The position numbers and the translations under genes were made by a program. A DNA stretch of 64,000 nt from Dasypus novemcinctus (Eukaryota > Chordata > Mammalia > Cingulata > Dasypodidae), in assembly GCF_030445035.2 (NCBI RefSeq), contig NC_080673.1:191685216-191749215 (forward strand). Reading direction: 5' to 3'. The notes beneath the pieces are model-generated. The model saw nothing but the letters and a program-made list of their open reading frames with translations. It did not search any database and had not been told where the DNA came from. Below, one piece after another: positions 27,201 to 57,760 of this stretch; positions within the stretch are counted from its first letter, which is position 1; the number at the start of each line of letters is the position of its first letter.

Positions 27201-27854
27201 AAAATGTGGAAAAAATAACTTCAAGTCGAAGTTATACTATTTAATTGCCAGCAATAATGGCAAATCTTCCACTGTGGACAGCACCGGAACCACCAAAGTA
27301 CTTTTTTTTTTTCACCTCTCCCGTGTCTCTTACCACATCCCAAGTACTTTAACAGTCACCTGTACATAGCTCACCTTCCTTGCTAGAGGGCAAACTCCTT
27401 AAGATGCTCGGAGTTCTGGTCATTTCTGCCTTCCTCCCTCCCTAACACCCAACTTTCCTCCTTTCCTCGGTCCTAGTTCCCAGAGCCGGCTGGGAACGTG
27501 GCGTGATCCCAAAGTTGGGGGTTGGCAAACTTCAAGACGTGTCTCTAGAATCCCGGCCAACACTCACTGTAGGACCTAAAGCGAGTAACTCACGTTCCCA
27601 GAGCCTCAATGTCCCCATCCAGAAGACACCTTGCGCATGCGCAGCTCGCGGAAGAATGGCGGGAGAAGGATCCAGACCGCCGGATGACATCCTACCTCGA
27701 AAGATGACTCCAATTCATCCACCAAGGTACTGTTAGAGATTCTCTGGGCGCCTGGCGCGGCCTGAAGAAGCGAAGCCTGGCCCGGGAGTCCCTGCGGGGG
27801 CCCTGGGGGTCCCGGGGGCTGCCCAGAGAACATGCCTCCCAGCGGAGCCGCCAT
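21017..27854 (-). CDS. MED28: MED28, Mediator complex subunit 28 (complete, four exons)
   Basis: Exons 27696-27854, 24278-24344, 22924-23036 and 21017-21214 (- strand) join to 537 nt, giving 178 residues plus TGA, the same length as the human protein as I recall it. The N-terminus '[17 protein letters not shown]' is a Gly/Pro-rich disordered leader. It is followed by '[12 protein letters not shown]', '[11 protein letters not shown]', '[20 protein letters not shown]' and a C-terminal helical part ('[20 protein letters not shown]'). MED28 (also called magicin) is a head-module-associated subunit of Mediator in the nucleus and has also been reported to bind merlin and Grb2 in the cytoplasm. All splice sites are GT/AG and no frame is broken. 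Differences from human are conservative and clustered near the C-terminus. Confidence 0.97.
21685..22103 (-). mobile_element. Full-length tRNA-Ala SINE with perfect 13-bp target duplication
   Basis: Antisense copy in MED28 intron 3: T-rich start (A-tail), body, and tRNA-like head at the right. AAGACCTGGTCTT flanks it at 21672-21684 and 22104-22116 without mismatch, so it is relatively young. The flanking intron has no other recognisable element. Confidence 0.9.
22924..23036 (-). CDS. MED28: MED28 exon 3
   Basis: 113 nt, phase 1 to 0, acceptor 'tttttag', donor GAG|GTACAA. It encodes residues 76-113, a helix-rich core ('[20 protein letters not shown]', then '[14 protein letters not shown]'). 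Confidence 0.96.
23566..24079 (+). mobile_element. tRNA-Ala SINE with extra 3' sequence (possible transduction)
   Basis: SINE body from 23566, first A-rich tail near 23990-24010, then about 60 bp of unrelated sequence and a second A-rich tail (24071-24079). AAAGTGACATGAG flanks the whole at 23553-23565 and 24080-24092. It lies in MED28 intron 2. Confidence 0.85.
24278..24344 (-). CDS. MED28: MED28 exon 2
   Basis: 67 nt, phase 0 to 1, acceptor 'tctcctag', donor ACTG|GTAAGA. It encodes residues 54-75 ('[20 protein letters not shown]' then RT) and the first base of Gly76. Confidence 0.96.
24345..27600 (-). other. MED28: MED28 intron 1 apart from the SINE
   Basis: Holds the SINE above, an old unassigned repeat near 26540-26920, MIR-like fragments (about 24890-24975, 25170-25280) and a run of C near 26446-26463. 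No gene is seen. Confidence 0.5.
25659..26076 (+). mobile_element. Full-length tRNA-Ala SINE in MED28 intron 1
   Basis: tRNA-like head 'aacggatgtggctcaaccaa', long body, G tract (26036-26046), 'aaataaaataaatctt' and an A tail. A 12-bp AAAAAGAATATG duplication is seen on both sides (ending at 25658 and 26088). Confidence 0.88.
27632..27643. promoter_or_regulatory. MED28: Perfect NRF1 palindrome in MED28 intron 1
   Basis: TGCGCATGCGCA is the full NRF1 consensus palindrome. It lies 53 bp inside intron 1, downstream of exon 1. Confidence 0.65.
27696..27854 (-). CDS. MED28: MED28 exon 1
   Basis: ATG at 27854-27852 within an AAATGGCGGC context, 53 codons, donor GAG|GTAGGA at 27696/27695. It encodes the Gly/Pro/Gln-rich N-terminus and '[11 protein letters not shown]'. 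It lies in a CpG-rich promoter region. Confidence 0.96.
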
Positions 27855-28060
27855 TTCTGGAATGGCTGGGAAGTGGTCAATTGAGCATGCGCGGGAGCCG
27901 GCGCCGGAGGTCCGATCACGTGGTGCCGAGGGTCACGTGAAAAACTGGGGCGTGGCCGGGAAGTGTCTTTCGATCGCCAAGGAAACGGATGCTGTTTGCT
28001 TCGGTTCCGTCCTGCTTCCGGATGCAGAGGCCGCGAGGCTTTTTCTTTTATTTTTCTTAA
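27840..28060 (-). promoter_or_regulatory. MED28: MED28 CpG-rich promoter
   Basis: CpG-dense sequence surrounds the start codon. It has two CACGTG E-boxes (27917-27922 and 27934-27939, the second inside TCACGTGA), a GCATGCGC NRF1-like half (27885-27892) and an AAATGGCGGC YY1-like motif over the ATG. No TATA box is evident. This fits a housekeeping promoter; factor binding is inferred from motifs only. Confidence 0.7.
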
Positions 28061-30044
28061 CTTGAAAATTGAACTCTTTGGATAGGACAGAGTTGGGTGG
28101 AGACGAAAATTAATGACTCCGGTGGGTGGCGCAAGCCTGCTCGCGGGAGTCGGGATATCCAGTGCTAGTTCCGACTTTTCCCACACGCATGGCATAACTT
28201 TGGCCAAGTCACTTCCTCTCCCTGTAGGCCTCAGTTTACCAATTTGTAAAACGAGGCGGTCACCCAGTCACTACACAAACATTTATTGAGAGCTCACTGT
28301 GTACCAATTACTAATTCAATTACTGTCGATATTGTTGCAGAAACAAGACAAAGTTCTCCCTAAATTTTCCTGGGACGAAACAGGTAACAAAATCGACTAG
28401 CATTATTGAGGCTTCCCATGTGCCTAGCAGTGTTCGCTTTGGACACTTATGGTTATAATCCAGGAGAAAGTCACTGCTAATCTTTTAACTTGTTTTTAAC
28501 ACGTGAGCACTCATTTCAGAAGCTAAACTTAAGTAACATTTCTTCCCCATTATATTTGATTTTACAGTGATCATCCAGCATATTTATCAAGGCCGGCATG
28601 TCCCAGGTACTATTTAATGATCTGGGGGTTGCAGCAGTCACCTGAAGGCTCTGCCCTCGTGGAGCATACTGTTGTTATTATGGTAGAGACAAACACTTAG
28701 AGAAATAACTACCTAGTAATGTCATGTACAGATAATTGCTAGGAAGAAAAAAAAGCCCAGTACGGGCATAGTCAGTGTGATGGTGCTCTCTGAACTAGGT
28801 GGTCAAAGAAGGCCTCTCTGAAGAAACCTGAACTGAAGTGACTGGAATGAAAAGTTAGGAAGGAGATCTTTCTAAACAGAGGGGCCTGGCATATTTAAGG
28901 AACCACAGGGAGTCCACCAAAGCCAGAGCAAGTGAGCCAGGGCTGAGGAGATTAGAGAAGAGGCAGGGACTTCCCTTTGCCAACAAGGTCTCAGCTCAAA
29001 GGTCACCTTCCCATCTCCATCTAAATTAGAGTCACTCTCAGCCCTGTCACTTCACCTTTTTTATTTTCTTCACAGCACTTAAACATTTTCTGAAATTATC
29101 TTGCTAACTTCTTTTCTTCATTAATGAAATCTCTCAAGTGGAATGCAAGCTTCATGAGATAAAGGACTGTCTTTATCCCTAATACCCAGAACTGTGCCTG
29201 GCATAAAATAGATACAGGAAATGTTTGTTGACTGAATGAACACAAAAAGAAGAGCAGGAAGGACTCCAACAATTATCAAACATTTCTGATCTCAGGACTC
29301 CTTTACATGCTTACAAAGTAGGATCCCAAAGTTTTTGTTTATGTGGGTTATGTCTGCCAATATCTACCTAAATTAAAACAGAATTTTCAAAAAAAATTTA
29401 AAATAACAAACCCATTACATGCTAATATATTTTTATTAAAAAACATTAATTCTATTTTCCAAAAAGAAAATGAGAAGAGGAACATTATTTCACTTTTATG
29501 CAAATCCCTTTCCTGTCTGGCTTAGTAAGAGGACTCTGTTTCTTGTATTGTAAATGTTTCTTTTCCTAGCCACCATGTAAATTGCTGAAGAGACTAGCCA
29601 GTGGTATTTCTCTTGAATTTACCCAGGGTTGGGAGCACACATAAAGTACCCATATCTTTTGGATTTTGTGGAAAACCTGTTTCATCTCTAAAATGGTAGA
29701 GACCACTGTCTCAGAAAAGATTACTGAGAGGTCGAGATAATAGTGTAGGGAGTTCAGCTGAGTGCCTGGCATAACCCTGAGTAACTTGTTGAGTAAAGGG
29801 GCATGACATGAGTGATTTACATTTAAAAATAATAGCTCTGCTTGCACAGATAACAGAAGAACAAGTGGAGGCAGGGAGAGCAGTGAGGCAGCATTCTAGG
29901 AGTATGGACAAGAGGATGGTGACTTGGACAAAAGCGGTAGAGGCAGAGGTAGTGAGATGTGGTCAGATACACGCCTTGATTTGTTTAGGAAAAAAAGAAA
30001 TGGAATGCTTAACCAAATTTGTTTAGTATTTCTTAAAGATAGAG
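28061..30044. other. Intergenic sequence upstream of MED28; old repeats only
   Basis: Contains an L2-like 'aaacatttattgagagctca' piece near 28270-28320, old unassigned repeat copies near 28600-28990 and 29790-29950, and an L2/MIR-type 'ctgtgcctggcataaaatag' near 29190-29250. No coding feature is seen. Confidence 0.5.
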
Positions 30045-30354
30045 TTTTATTTTTAACTTTACTTTGTACATTTAATAGTTGAAAATATAAACAATTAAAA
30101 ACTAAAAGAAAACACAGTTGAATAAAAACTTACATTTCTCAGTTAAATGTACTGGATAACTATAATTTTATTTTTAATCATACAATATGTTACACAATGT
30201 ATTTGGTTCATAGTAATACAATCATGATGTAGAAGTCGAGAAGTTCAATTATTTGCTTATAGAAAGGCCAGGACTCAGGAATAATTTGGGGAAGGAAAAA
30301 GATTTCTTTATGGCTGGCCGGACTTGGGAGCTTTCTGTTAAAAACCCAAGCCCC

Positions 30355-32042
30355 TCACTTTTCAGGAAGTTTTGGATCACAGAGAGGTTCAACAATGGCA
30401 GCGGAGGAATACTGGTGTGGGATGTTATTGACAGGGGACACAGAGTTGGCAGGGAGTTCTATAGGGCATATATCCAGGGTACATAAAAATGTTTGGATAT
30501 TTTCATAGTGGATACAATTAAAAACAACAGTTGAGGGAGTGCTGAGTTCCTAGCCAGGGGAGCTCTATCACAGTCCCTAAAGGAACAGCAACAATTCCCC
30601 AAGTGCAACGGCAAAGACCAAAAAAGAACGAAGGTCCAACAATGAGCCCTTGATACTAATGAATATGCTTGTGAGCCTGTGCACCTGAAATAAGAACAAG
30701 GCCTAGAGCTGCAGGGTGCCTAAGAGTTACCTCCTGAGAACCTCTGTGTTGCTCAAATGTGGCCAGTCTTGAAGCCAGACTCAGCATGTAAATGCATTGC
30801 CTTCTCCCCCAGCGTGGGACATGACTCCTGGGGATGAGCCTCCCTGGCACCGAGGGATTACTACCAAGTACCAGCTGATGATGTAACTAGAAAATGACCT
30901 TGAATACAAGGGACAACTTGGACCAGCAGAATATCTCAGTCTACATATAATACCAGGAGTTAAAAATGCTTTTTGACCTGAATCAAGGGGGAAATGGAAA
31001 GGACAAATGAGTTTATATGGCCATGAGTCTCCAAAAAGGAGCCAGGAGGTTATCAGAGGGGTTGCCCTTATGCACACCTCAGCAGAGTCCCAGAGACAGA
31101 TAAAGTAGATACAACCCCGGGTATTGGTTCTTCTGAGGACTACAGAGACCCACAGTTTCTATGGTCATGGCAGATGGAGTTCAGTGCCATGTCAGTTGGC
31201 CCTTCTTTGGAGTTTGTGTTTCTGTGTGAAGGAGCTGGACTCAGATGTGATCTTTTTTTCACAAGCCTCTCCTGTTACGTTTACCAGAACTGTAGTTGGT
31301 GCTGGGGTTTAATATATACCCAGAGGATCTGAATCTTTGGACTGACCATATGATCACCAGGCCCTGAGCCTCAACAGACTTCAGCTCCTACACTCTGGTT
31401 TATTGGACTTACCCCATTCAGCCAACATGGAGTTGAAGAAGGTCAACCACCACACCAGGGAGCTAAGAGTGGCTACAACTGAAAGCAGGAGGATTGCATC
31501 CAGCATCCATGTGGAATCTAAGCCCCCTCTTGATATAGATGTGGAGTGGACACAACCAATCCAAGGTCCACAGGATGGAGGAATAGAGTATGGATTAGAG
31601 TGGACTTACTGATATTCTATTCATCAACTATTGTGATTAGTAATCGAAGAAAATGTGGCATTGGTGTGGAGAAAGTGGCCATGGTGGCTGCTGGGTGTGG
31701 GGAATGGGAGGAAGAGATGAGATGTGGAGGCATTTTCAGGACTTGGAGTTGTCTTGGGTGGTGCTGCAGGGACAATTACCAGACACTGTATGTCCTCCCA
31801 TGGCCTACTGGGTGGAACATGGGAGAGTGTGGGCTATGATGTGGACCATTGACCATGAGGTGCAGTGGTGCTTGGAGATGTATTCACCAAATGCAATGAA
31901 TGTCTCATGATGATGGAGGAGATTGTTGCTATGGGGGGAGGAGTGGGGGGAGGAGTGGGGGGAGGGGGGTGGGGGGTAAAGGGGACCTCATATTTTCTGA
32001 ATGTAATAAAAAAAAATTTTTTTAAATTAAAAATAAAAAAAC
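30355..32042 (+). mobile_element. 1.69-kb non-coding polyadenylated retroelement nested in the LTR
   Basis: AAACCCAAGCCCC occurs at 30342-30354 and again at 32043-32055, a perfect 13-bp target duplication. The right end is A-rich (31990-32042), which shows + orientation and L1-style retroposition. A G-rich tract (31933-31976) precedes the tail. The longest frame is under 100 codons, so it is non-autonomous or a fragment of a larger element. A diverged copy of its 3' end is at about 60225-60490. I recognise the sequence as repetitive in xenarthrans but cannot name the family. Confidence 0.8.
31933..31976 (+). other. G-quadruplex-capable tract at element 3' end
   Basis: Five runs of six G separated by one to five bases lie just before the A-rich tail of the 1.69-kb element. 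Confidence 0.7.
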
Positions 32043-32405
32043 AAACCCAAGCCCCGAACAAGATTTTCAAGTTCCTTTTATACAGAGTGGGGAGTCAAAT
32101 GGTGCTTTTATGAAAGAAAACGACTTTGTTAGTTGTTTGAGTACCAGGTAGGTTTTGAATTAACATATTGTCCACATTCCGTCTGGATGCAACCTTGAAT
32201 ACACAGCCTTTCTGAACATTCAGTCTAAAGGGCCAATATTACTTAATTGGATTTCCAGGCACACTTGGATACAGAATTAGATAATTTTGAATTAATGCAC
32301 AGGCTGGCTATATTTCCCTATTTGATGCCAAGTTTAAGTTTATTTAAGCTTTGGCATCACTATTATCAGTCTCTCTGGACTGACTGTATGTATATAGAGT
32401 TTGCG

Positions 32406-32531
32406 TTGCTAAATTGTTTTCAGGGACTGGAGTCGTTGCCATGGTTACCAAGGGCAGGGGTGCAGCTATTGCTAAATTGTTTTCTGGGACTGGAATCATT
32501 GCCATGGTTACCAAGGGCAGGGCTGCAGCTT
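32406..32531. repeat. 63-bp tandem duplication inside the solo LTR
   Basis: Units 32406-32468 and 32469-32531 differ at 5 of 63 positions. Each carries TTGCCATGGTTACC, close to an RFX X-box. Confidence 0.85.
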
Positions 32532-32869
32532 CTTACTGTCCCACACGCACAGCTCAGGATACATACAGCTCAGGTTATCTACGAAGCGATGAGCAGCCTC
32601 CCACCCACATCCCAAATCAATCATACAGTAAGTGTCCTTTTGTGTCTGGCTTGCTTCACTCAACATAATGTCCTCCAGATAGGGTTTAGATTAACGTTTC
32701 CCAATGATCTTGATACAAGGGAGGAGCCTACAGTTCATGGGTGGCCCAGCAACAGCTGTAGACTATAGAATCAGGCCGGCAGCAGAAAAAGGACCCAGGA
32801 AATGGGCAGGTCAATGCTACCTGCTTGATGTAAGTGATAGGGCATGATTTCAGAAACAACTGGCCTGCC

Positions 32870-32975
32870 TTAGATTGTAGATTCTTTAAAGGCATGCACT
32901 GTATTGTTTTCTTTGCCATCCCAAGCACCTTCTGCAATGCCTGGCACAGGACAGGCATGGAATAAATGCTTGCTG
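32870..32975. repeat. MIR/L2-type remnant
   Basis: 'aatgcctggcacaggacagg' and 'gaataaatgcttgctg' resemble the 3' part of MIR or L2. The rest of 32690-33486 holds nothing recognisable. Confidence 0.4.
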
Positions 32976-33503
32976 TATCAATGAATTTTTCACTCCAAAA
33001 CAGTAGCCTTGGATGGTAAAGGCCATCTTTAGATCTACTCTGCACTAACGCAAAAGCCTCCTTTAACTTGCAAGATTTCATCAAGTTCATTTTCCATCAC
33101 GTTCTCTCCTTTTGCATCCAGTATTGACATTCAATATCCACAGATACAGAATAAACAAGAAATATCAGTAATGGTTTCTTGTGCCTGAGGATGTGTGTTG
33201 GAGCTCACAGAAGCTAGGTTTCACAGATCTGTTGATCTGAGTTCTAATCCTTGTTCTACTTTCTAGTTCACAAGCATTAGCAATTTTTTTCTTCTTTGAA
33301 CTTCAGATTTCTTATCTCCCCAATGGTGTCAGAGGCCTACCTCCTGTCCTCTCTCCCCTTTTTCCTATCAGTTAACAATGCATGCAGCTAAAAACTGACA
33401 TTTCCTAGAATCCCTTGCAATTGTCATGGCAGTTCTGGTTGAAGATATAAGCAGGAGCGTTATGTGGGCTTTAGTGAACACTCCTTAAAAGGTAATGGTG
33501 AGG

Positions 33504-33862
33504 GGAAACAGCTGTGGCTCAATCAGTTGGGCTCCCTTCTACCACATGGGAGGCCCTGGGTTCGTGTCCTGGGGCCTCATGAAGGCAGGCTCGCCCGCAA
33601 GCACCCTGGAGTGCCGCCCAGCCTGCAAGCACTGTGGAGTGCAGACTCAGCAAGGTGACGCAACAACAACAAAAAAGGGAGACAAGCAAAACAAAACAGA
33701 GAAGTGCACAGCGAATGGACACAGAGAACAGACAACAAACAAGCCGTAAGCCAGGGGCGAGGGGAGTAACATAAAAATAAATACAGACACAGAACGCACA
33801 ACAAATGGACACATCAGACAGCAAGCAAAAAGCCGCAAGAGCGGGGGGGTAGGGAACAAAAA
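33504..33862 (+). mobile_element. tRNA-Ala SINE with 17-bp target duplication
   Basis: Head 'aaacagctgtggctcaatca', body and A-rich end. AAAAGGTAATGGTGAGG flanks it at 33487-33503 and 33863-33879, without mismatch. The last six bases of that duplication belong to the older SINE next door. Confidence 0.88.
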
Positions 33863-33873
33863 AAAAGGTAATG

Positions 33874-34061
33874 GTGAGGAATGGATGTGGCTCAAGGTAT
33901 TGAGCGTATGCTTCCCACATGGGAGGTCCCGGGTTCAATTTCCTGTACCTCCGAAAAAAAAACCAACAACCAAAAACAAGCAAAACAAATGAAAAAACCA
34001 ATCCAGAAGAGCCAATGTGGTACAGTGGTTAAGCGCTGGCTTCCCACATACGGGGGAAAAA
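33874..34061 (+). mobile_element. Dimeric tRNA-Ala SINE (copy 1)
   Basis: Left monomer (33874-33953), A/C-rich linker (about 33954-34010) and right monomer (about 34011-34055) with A tail. AAAAGGTAATG at 33863-33873 and 34062-34072 encloses both as one unit. Confidence 0.75.
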
Positions 34062-34200
34062 AAAAGGTAATGCAATTGCATTTTGCCATGAATAGCAGCC
34101 TTGGACTGAGAAGCCTTGAAGGCTTGGTGATGCAAATAGGGCTACCCCGTGGCCCTGGGACTACTCTTGAGCCTTGGATTCCCTTCTTTCAGCCACATTT

Positions 34201-34482
34201 TTTTTTTTCAAGATTTATTTCTCTCCCCTTCCCCGCCCTTTCCCCTCCCCACCCCCCAGTTGTCTGTTCTCTGCATCCATTTGCTGTGTGTTCTTCTGTG
34301 TCCACTTGTATTCTTGTCAGTGACACCGGCAATCTTTTTCTTTGTTGCATCATCTTGCTGCATCAGCTCTCCGTGTGTGTGGTGCCACTCCTGGGCAGGC
34401 TGCACTTTTTCGCGCTGGGCAGCTCTCTTTATGGGGCGCACTCCTTGCGTGTGGGGCTCCCTTATGCGGGGACACCCCTGCA
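34201..34482 (-). mobile_element. 5'-truncated tRNA-Ala SINE
   Basis: Antisense SINE lacking the tRNA-like head. The 13-bp TTCAGCCACATTT duplication (34188-34200, 34483-34495) shows it was inserted already truncated. Confidence 0.82.
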
Positions 34483-35364
34483 TTCAGCCACATTTTATAC
34501 CTTTAATTAACATTTTAAATTACTGCTATTTTGGATTTGCTGCTCTCCACAGCCATCCCTCACCCTTGTTAATACAGAGGGGATGCTAACCGCCAGCCTC
34601 CAAGAATGGTTCTGGGATCATCAAAGGGCTTTTGTAGGATCTGGCAGCCAGACACTTAGGCAATGATAACCATTATGTTTCCTCTCAACCAGGTTAGATG
34701 AACAAATGAATTCAGGGCCTGTGACATGCTTGTCATATTCTACACACTTGTAAACAGAGTTTGAATGGTCTTGTATCTGTAAAGAAGCCTAGATTAAAAG
34801 CCTTCTATGGAATCCCAAACTGGCCCTCTGAATTACTCTGAAAAAAATCACAATTTTTTGTTTTCCTTCCCAAAGCCAGTAGTTCCAATTCTCTGATCCC
34901 ATCTTTCCTGACACCATGGCTTCTGGGCATGGATACCCAGGTGAGCTTGTGTTTATCCACTCCTCCTGCCTGTCTTCTCAAATTCTATAAACACCATGAC
35001 TATGCATGCCTGTTTACAGTCCCTTTTTATATGTAATATCCTCTATAATTTCAGATTTTTAAAATGTTAAAAATAACTGCAATTAGCTTTTCCTGCCAAA
35101 CATTTTCAACGTCTTAAAAAAAAAAAAGGAGGCATAGAACCTATTCATGGGTAATTTTATCCTCTTGATTCAAAAGTTAAAAAAAGAGGAAGAGGAGAGC
35201 TTTGTTCTAAAACTGCACAAATGAAATTTTGTTAACAGTCCAAGGAGGTAAGCCAATATCTGAGTAATTCACAGTTGCTTTTATGATCTTGTTTCTTCTT
35301 CAGAATTTGAAATAAAATTCCACATCCTCTCAAGTCTAAACTGACACAAAGCATTAATGGGTAA

Positions 35365-35585
35365 CAATTAAGAACCTGGGCTGTGGAGGGAGAGAGCCCA
35401 GTTTAAAACTCTCATCTACCACTTAGCAGCCCTGTCCTGGGTCATGTTACTAACCCTCTCTTGTGCCTCCTTTTCCCAATCTGTAGTATGGGGATAATAT
35501 TACCTACCTCAATGGGTTATTGAGAGAACTCGATACTTTAATACATAAAAACACTTAACACAATGCCTGGCAGATGGTGAGTTCT
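35365..35585 (+). repeat. MIR SINE
   Basis: Clear MIR pattern: 'taccacttagcagccctgtc', 'aatctgtagtatggggataa', 'cacaatgcctggcag'. The stretch 34500-35365 has no other recognisable element. Confidence 0.65.
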
Positions 35586-35824
35586 CAACTGTCAGGTCAA
35601 TACTGTTCCTTTCTGGCTGTTTCCTTTTGGTAGCGATGTGCCGTGCCACTAAGACACAAATTGGTAAGCCCAGCAAATGAGTCAATGTGATTAACAGTGA
35701 GAATACCTCCATCACTGTGACCAGGTGAATCACGCAGTTCACGCCACACAACCCAGTAAGACAAGTATGTTATAGCTAAGTCACTGGGTTCATAGCAAGC
35801 TATAAATAAATGCTAGAGCCACAC

Positions 35825-36202
35825 CAGCGAGCACAAAAAGTTAGATTTATTAAGACAATTGCATAGAAACGTTTAGTTGGGCAGGTTCCCAGTATCATCA
35901 ATCTGAAAATACAGTTTTGCTTCTCAATTTAACCATATATACCCAGAAAAGTGATTGGGTAGTATTTTTAAAAATTGACCCTCATTTATAGAGTATCTTT
36001 AAAACCCTCCCAAGCAAGGGATTTGCTTTACTTTTTAAAATCTTTGCAGATAGTGAAATACCAAAGCAGACAAATTTCATTTTGTTTGGCATTTTAAAAT
36101 ATCACCCTTGTTTCCTTTAAAAGATTTTATTCCATTCATTCAAAAATATTTTGAAGCTCAACTGGCCAATTAAAACAGAGTGAAGAGAAATGAGGATGTG
36201 GA
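35825..36202 (-). other. LAP3: LAP3 3' untranslated region
   Basis: AT-rich non-coding sequence follows the TAG. AATAAA on the - strand at 35851-35846 suggests cleavage near 35825, giving a 3'UTR of about 0.38 kb. The end is inferred. Confidence 0.6.
35846..35851 (-). terminator. LAP3: LAP3 polyadenylation signal
   Basis: Canonical AATAAA on the - strand about 350 bp after the stop codon; the best-placed signal. Confidence 0.6.
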
Positions 36203-57218
<21,016 letters not shown>

Positions 57219-57760
57219 CTTCCCGGCGCTGCCCCTTGCACCGCCCTCCAGCGGGCACGTGGCGCGTGGCGGGCGGGCGGGTACACGCCCTGGGGGCGGG
57301 ACGTGAGGGCGGATGCGCGCAGAGGGCGGGGCTTCCGGGGGCGGGCCGGCGCGCGTGAGGTCAGGAGGGGACGCAGAGGGGTCGCTGGGCGCGCGTCTGG
57401 GGAGCACGGCGGAAGCCAGGGGGCGTGGCGAGCAAGTCCGTGCCTGGAGGCGGGACTCGGGCACGAGCATGGGGGCGTGGCCTTCGCGGGCGGGCGGGCG
57501 TGGAACAGGCGTGCGTGCGCCGGGCTGGCCTGGTCGCTCGGAGGGGCGGGGCTCCGGGAGGACGTCTCGCGCCTGCGGGCTGGACCGTGCAGGGATGGTC
57601 GAGCCACGGGGGCGGGGCTCAGGGGCGCGGCCTCCAGGAAGACCCGCGGGCCCCGCGAGCCGCAAGGCACGACTGTCTACCGTCGCCCGCGACGAAGGGG
57701 GCGGAGTCGCTAGTGGGGCACGCCCACGAGGGCGGGGCCTGGGGCGGGGCGAGCTCTGCC
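57219..57760 (-). promoter_or_regulatory. LAP3: LAP3 CpG-island promoter with many GC boxes
   Basis: Immediately upstream of the LAP3 ATG the sequence is extremely CpG-rich. It carries Sp1-type boxes at about 57293-57300, 57324-57332, 57337-57347, 57543-57552, 57608-57618, 57730-57738 and 57741-57750. A CACGTG E-box is at 57256-57261. No TATA box is seen. The long open frames on both strands here are a by-product of GC richness. Confidence 0.75.

Larger units (their letters stand above)
30225..32619. mobile_element. Solo LTR (about 694 bp without its insert), ERV-type
   Basis: The element begins TGAT and ends ATCA and is flanked by a 4-bp ATCA duplication (30221-30224, 32620-32623) precisely inside an L1 sequence. 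Net of the 1.69-kb insert and one target-duplication copy it is about 694 bp. No internal retroviral genes are present. It contains a tandem 63-bp duplication. Orientation is not certain. Confidence 0.75.
30045..32690 (-). mobile_element. 5'-truncated L1 3' end, split by a later insertion
   Basis: 30045-30224 matches the L1 3' end at 9280-9450 (for example 'gaaaatataaacaattaaaaac' in part). The match resumes at 32620-32688 with 'gtccttttgtgtctggcttg'. Similar 11-13 bp flanks (agatagagttt / agatagggttt) suggest its own target duplication. The 2.4 kb between is the solo LTR and its nested element. Confidence 0.85.

Noticed and set aside
27606-28207. Second - strand frame over MED28 exon 1 (171 codons)
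   Set aside because: It is out of frame with MED28 and explained by GC richness of the promoter.
32247-32768. 173-codon + strand frame
   Set aside because: It runs through the solo LTR, its 63-bp duplication and an L1 piece. Not a gene.
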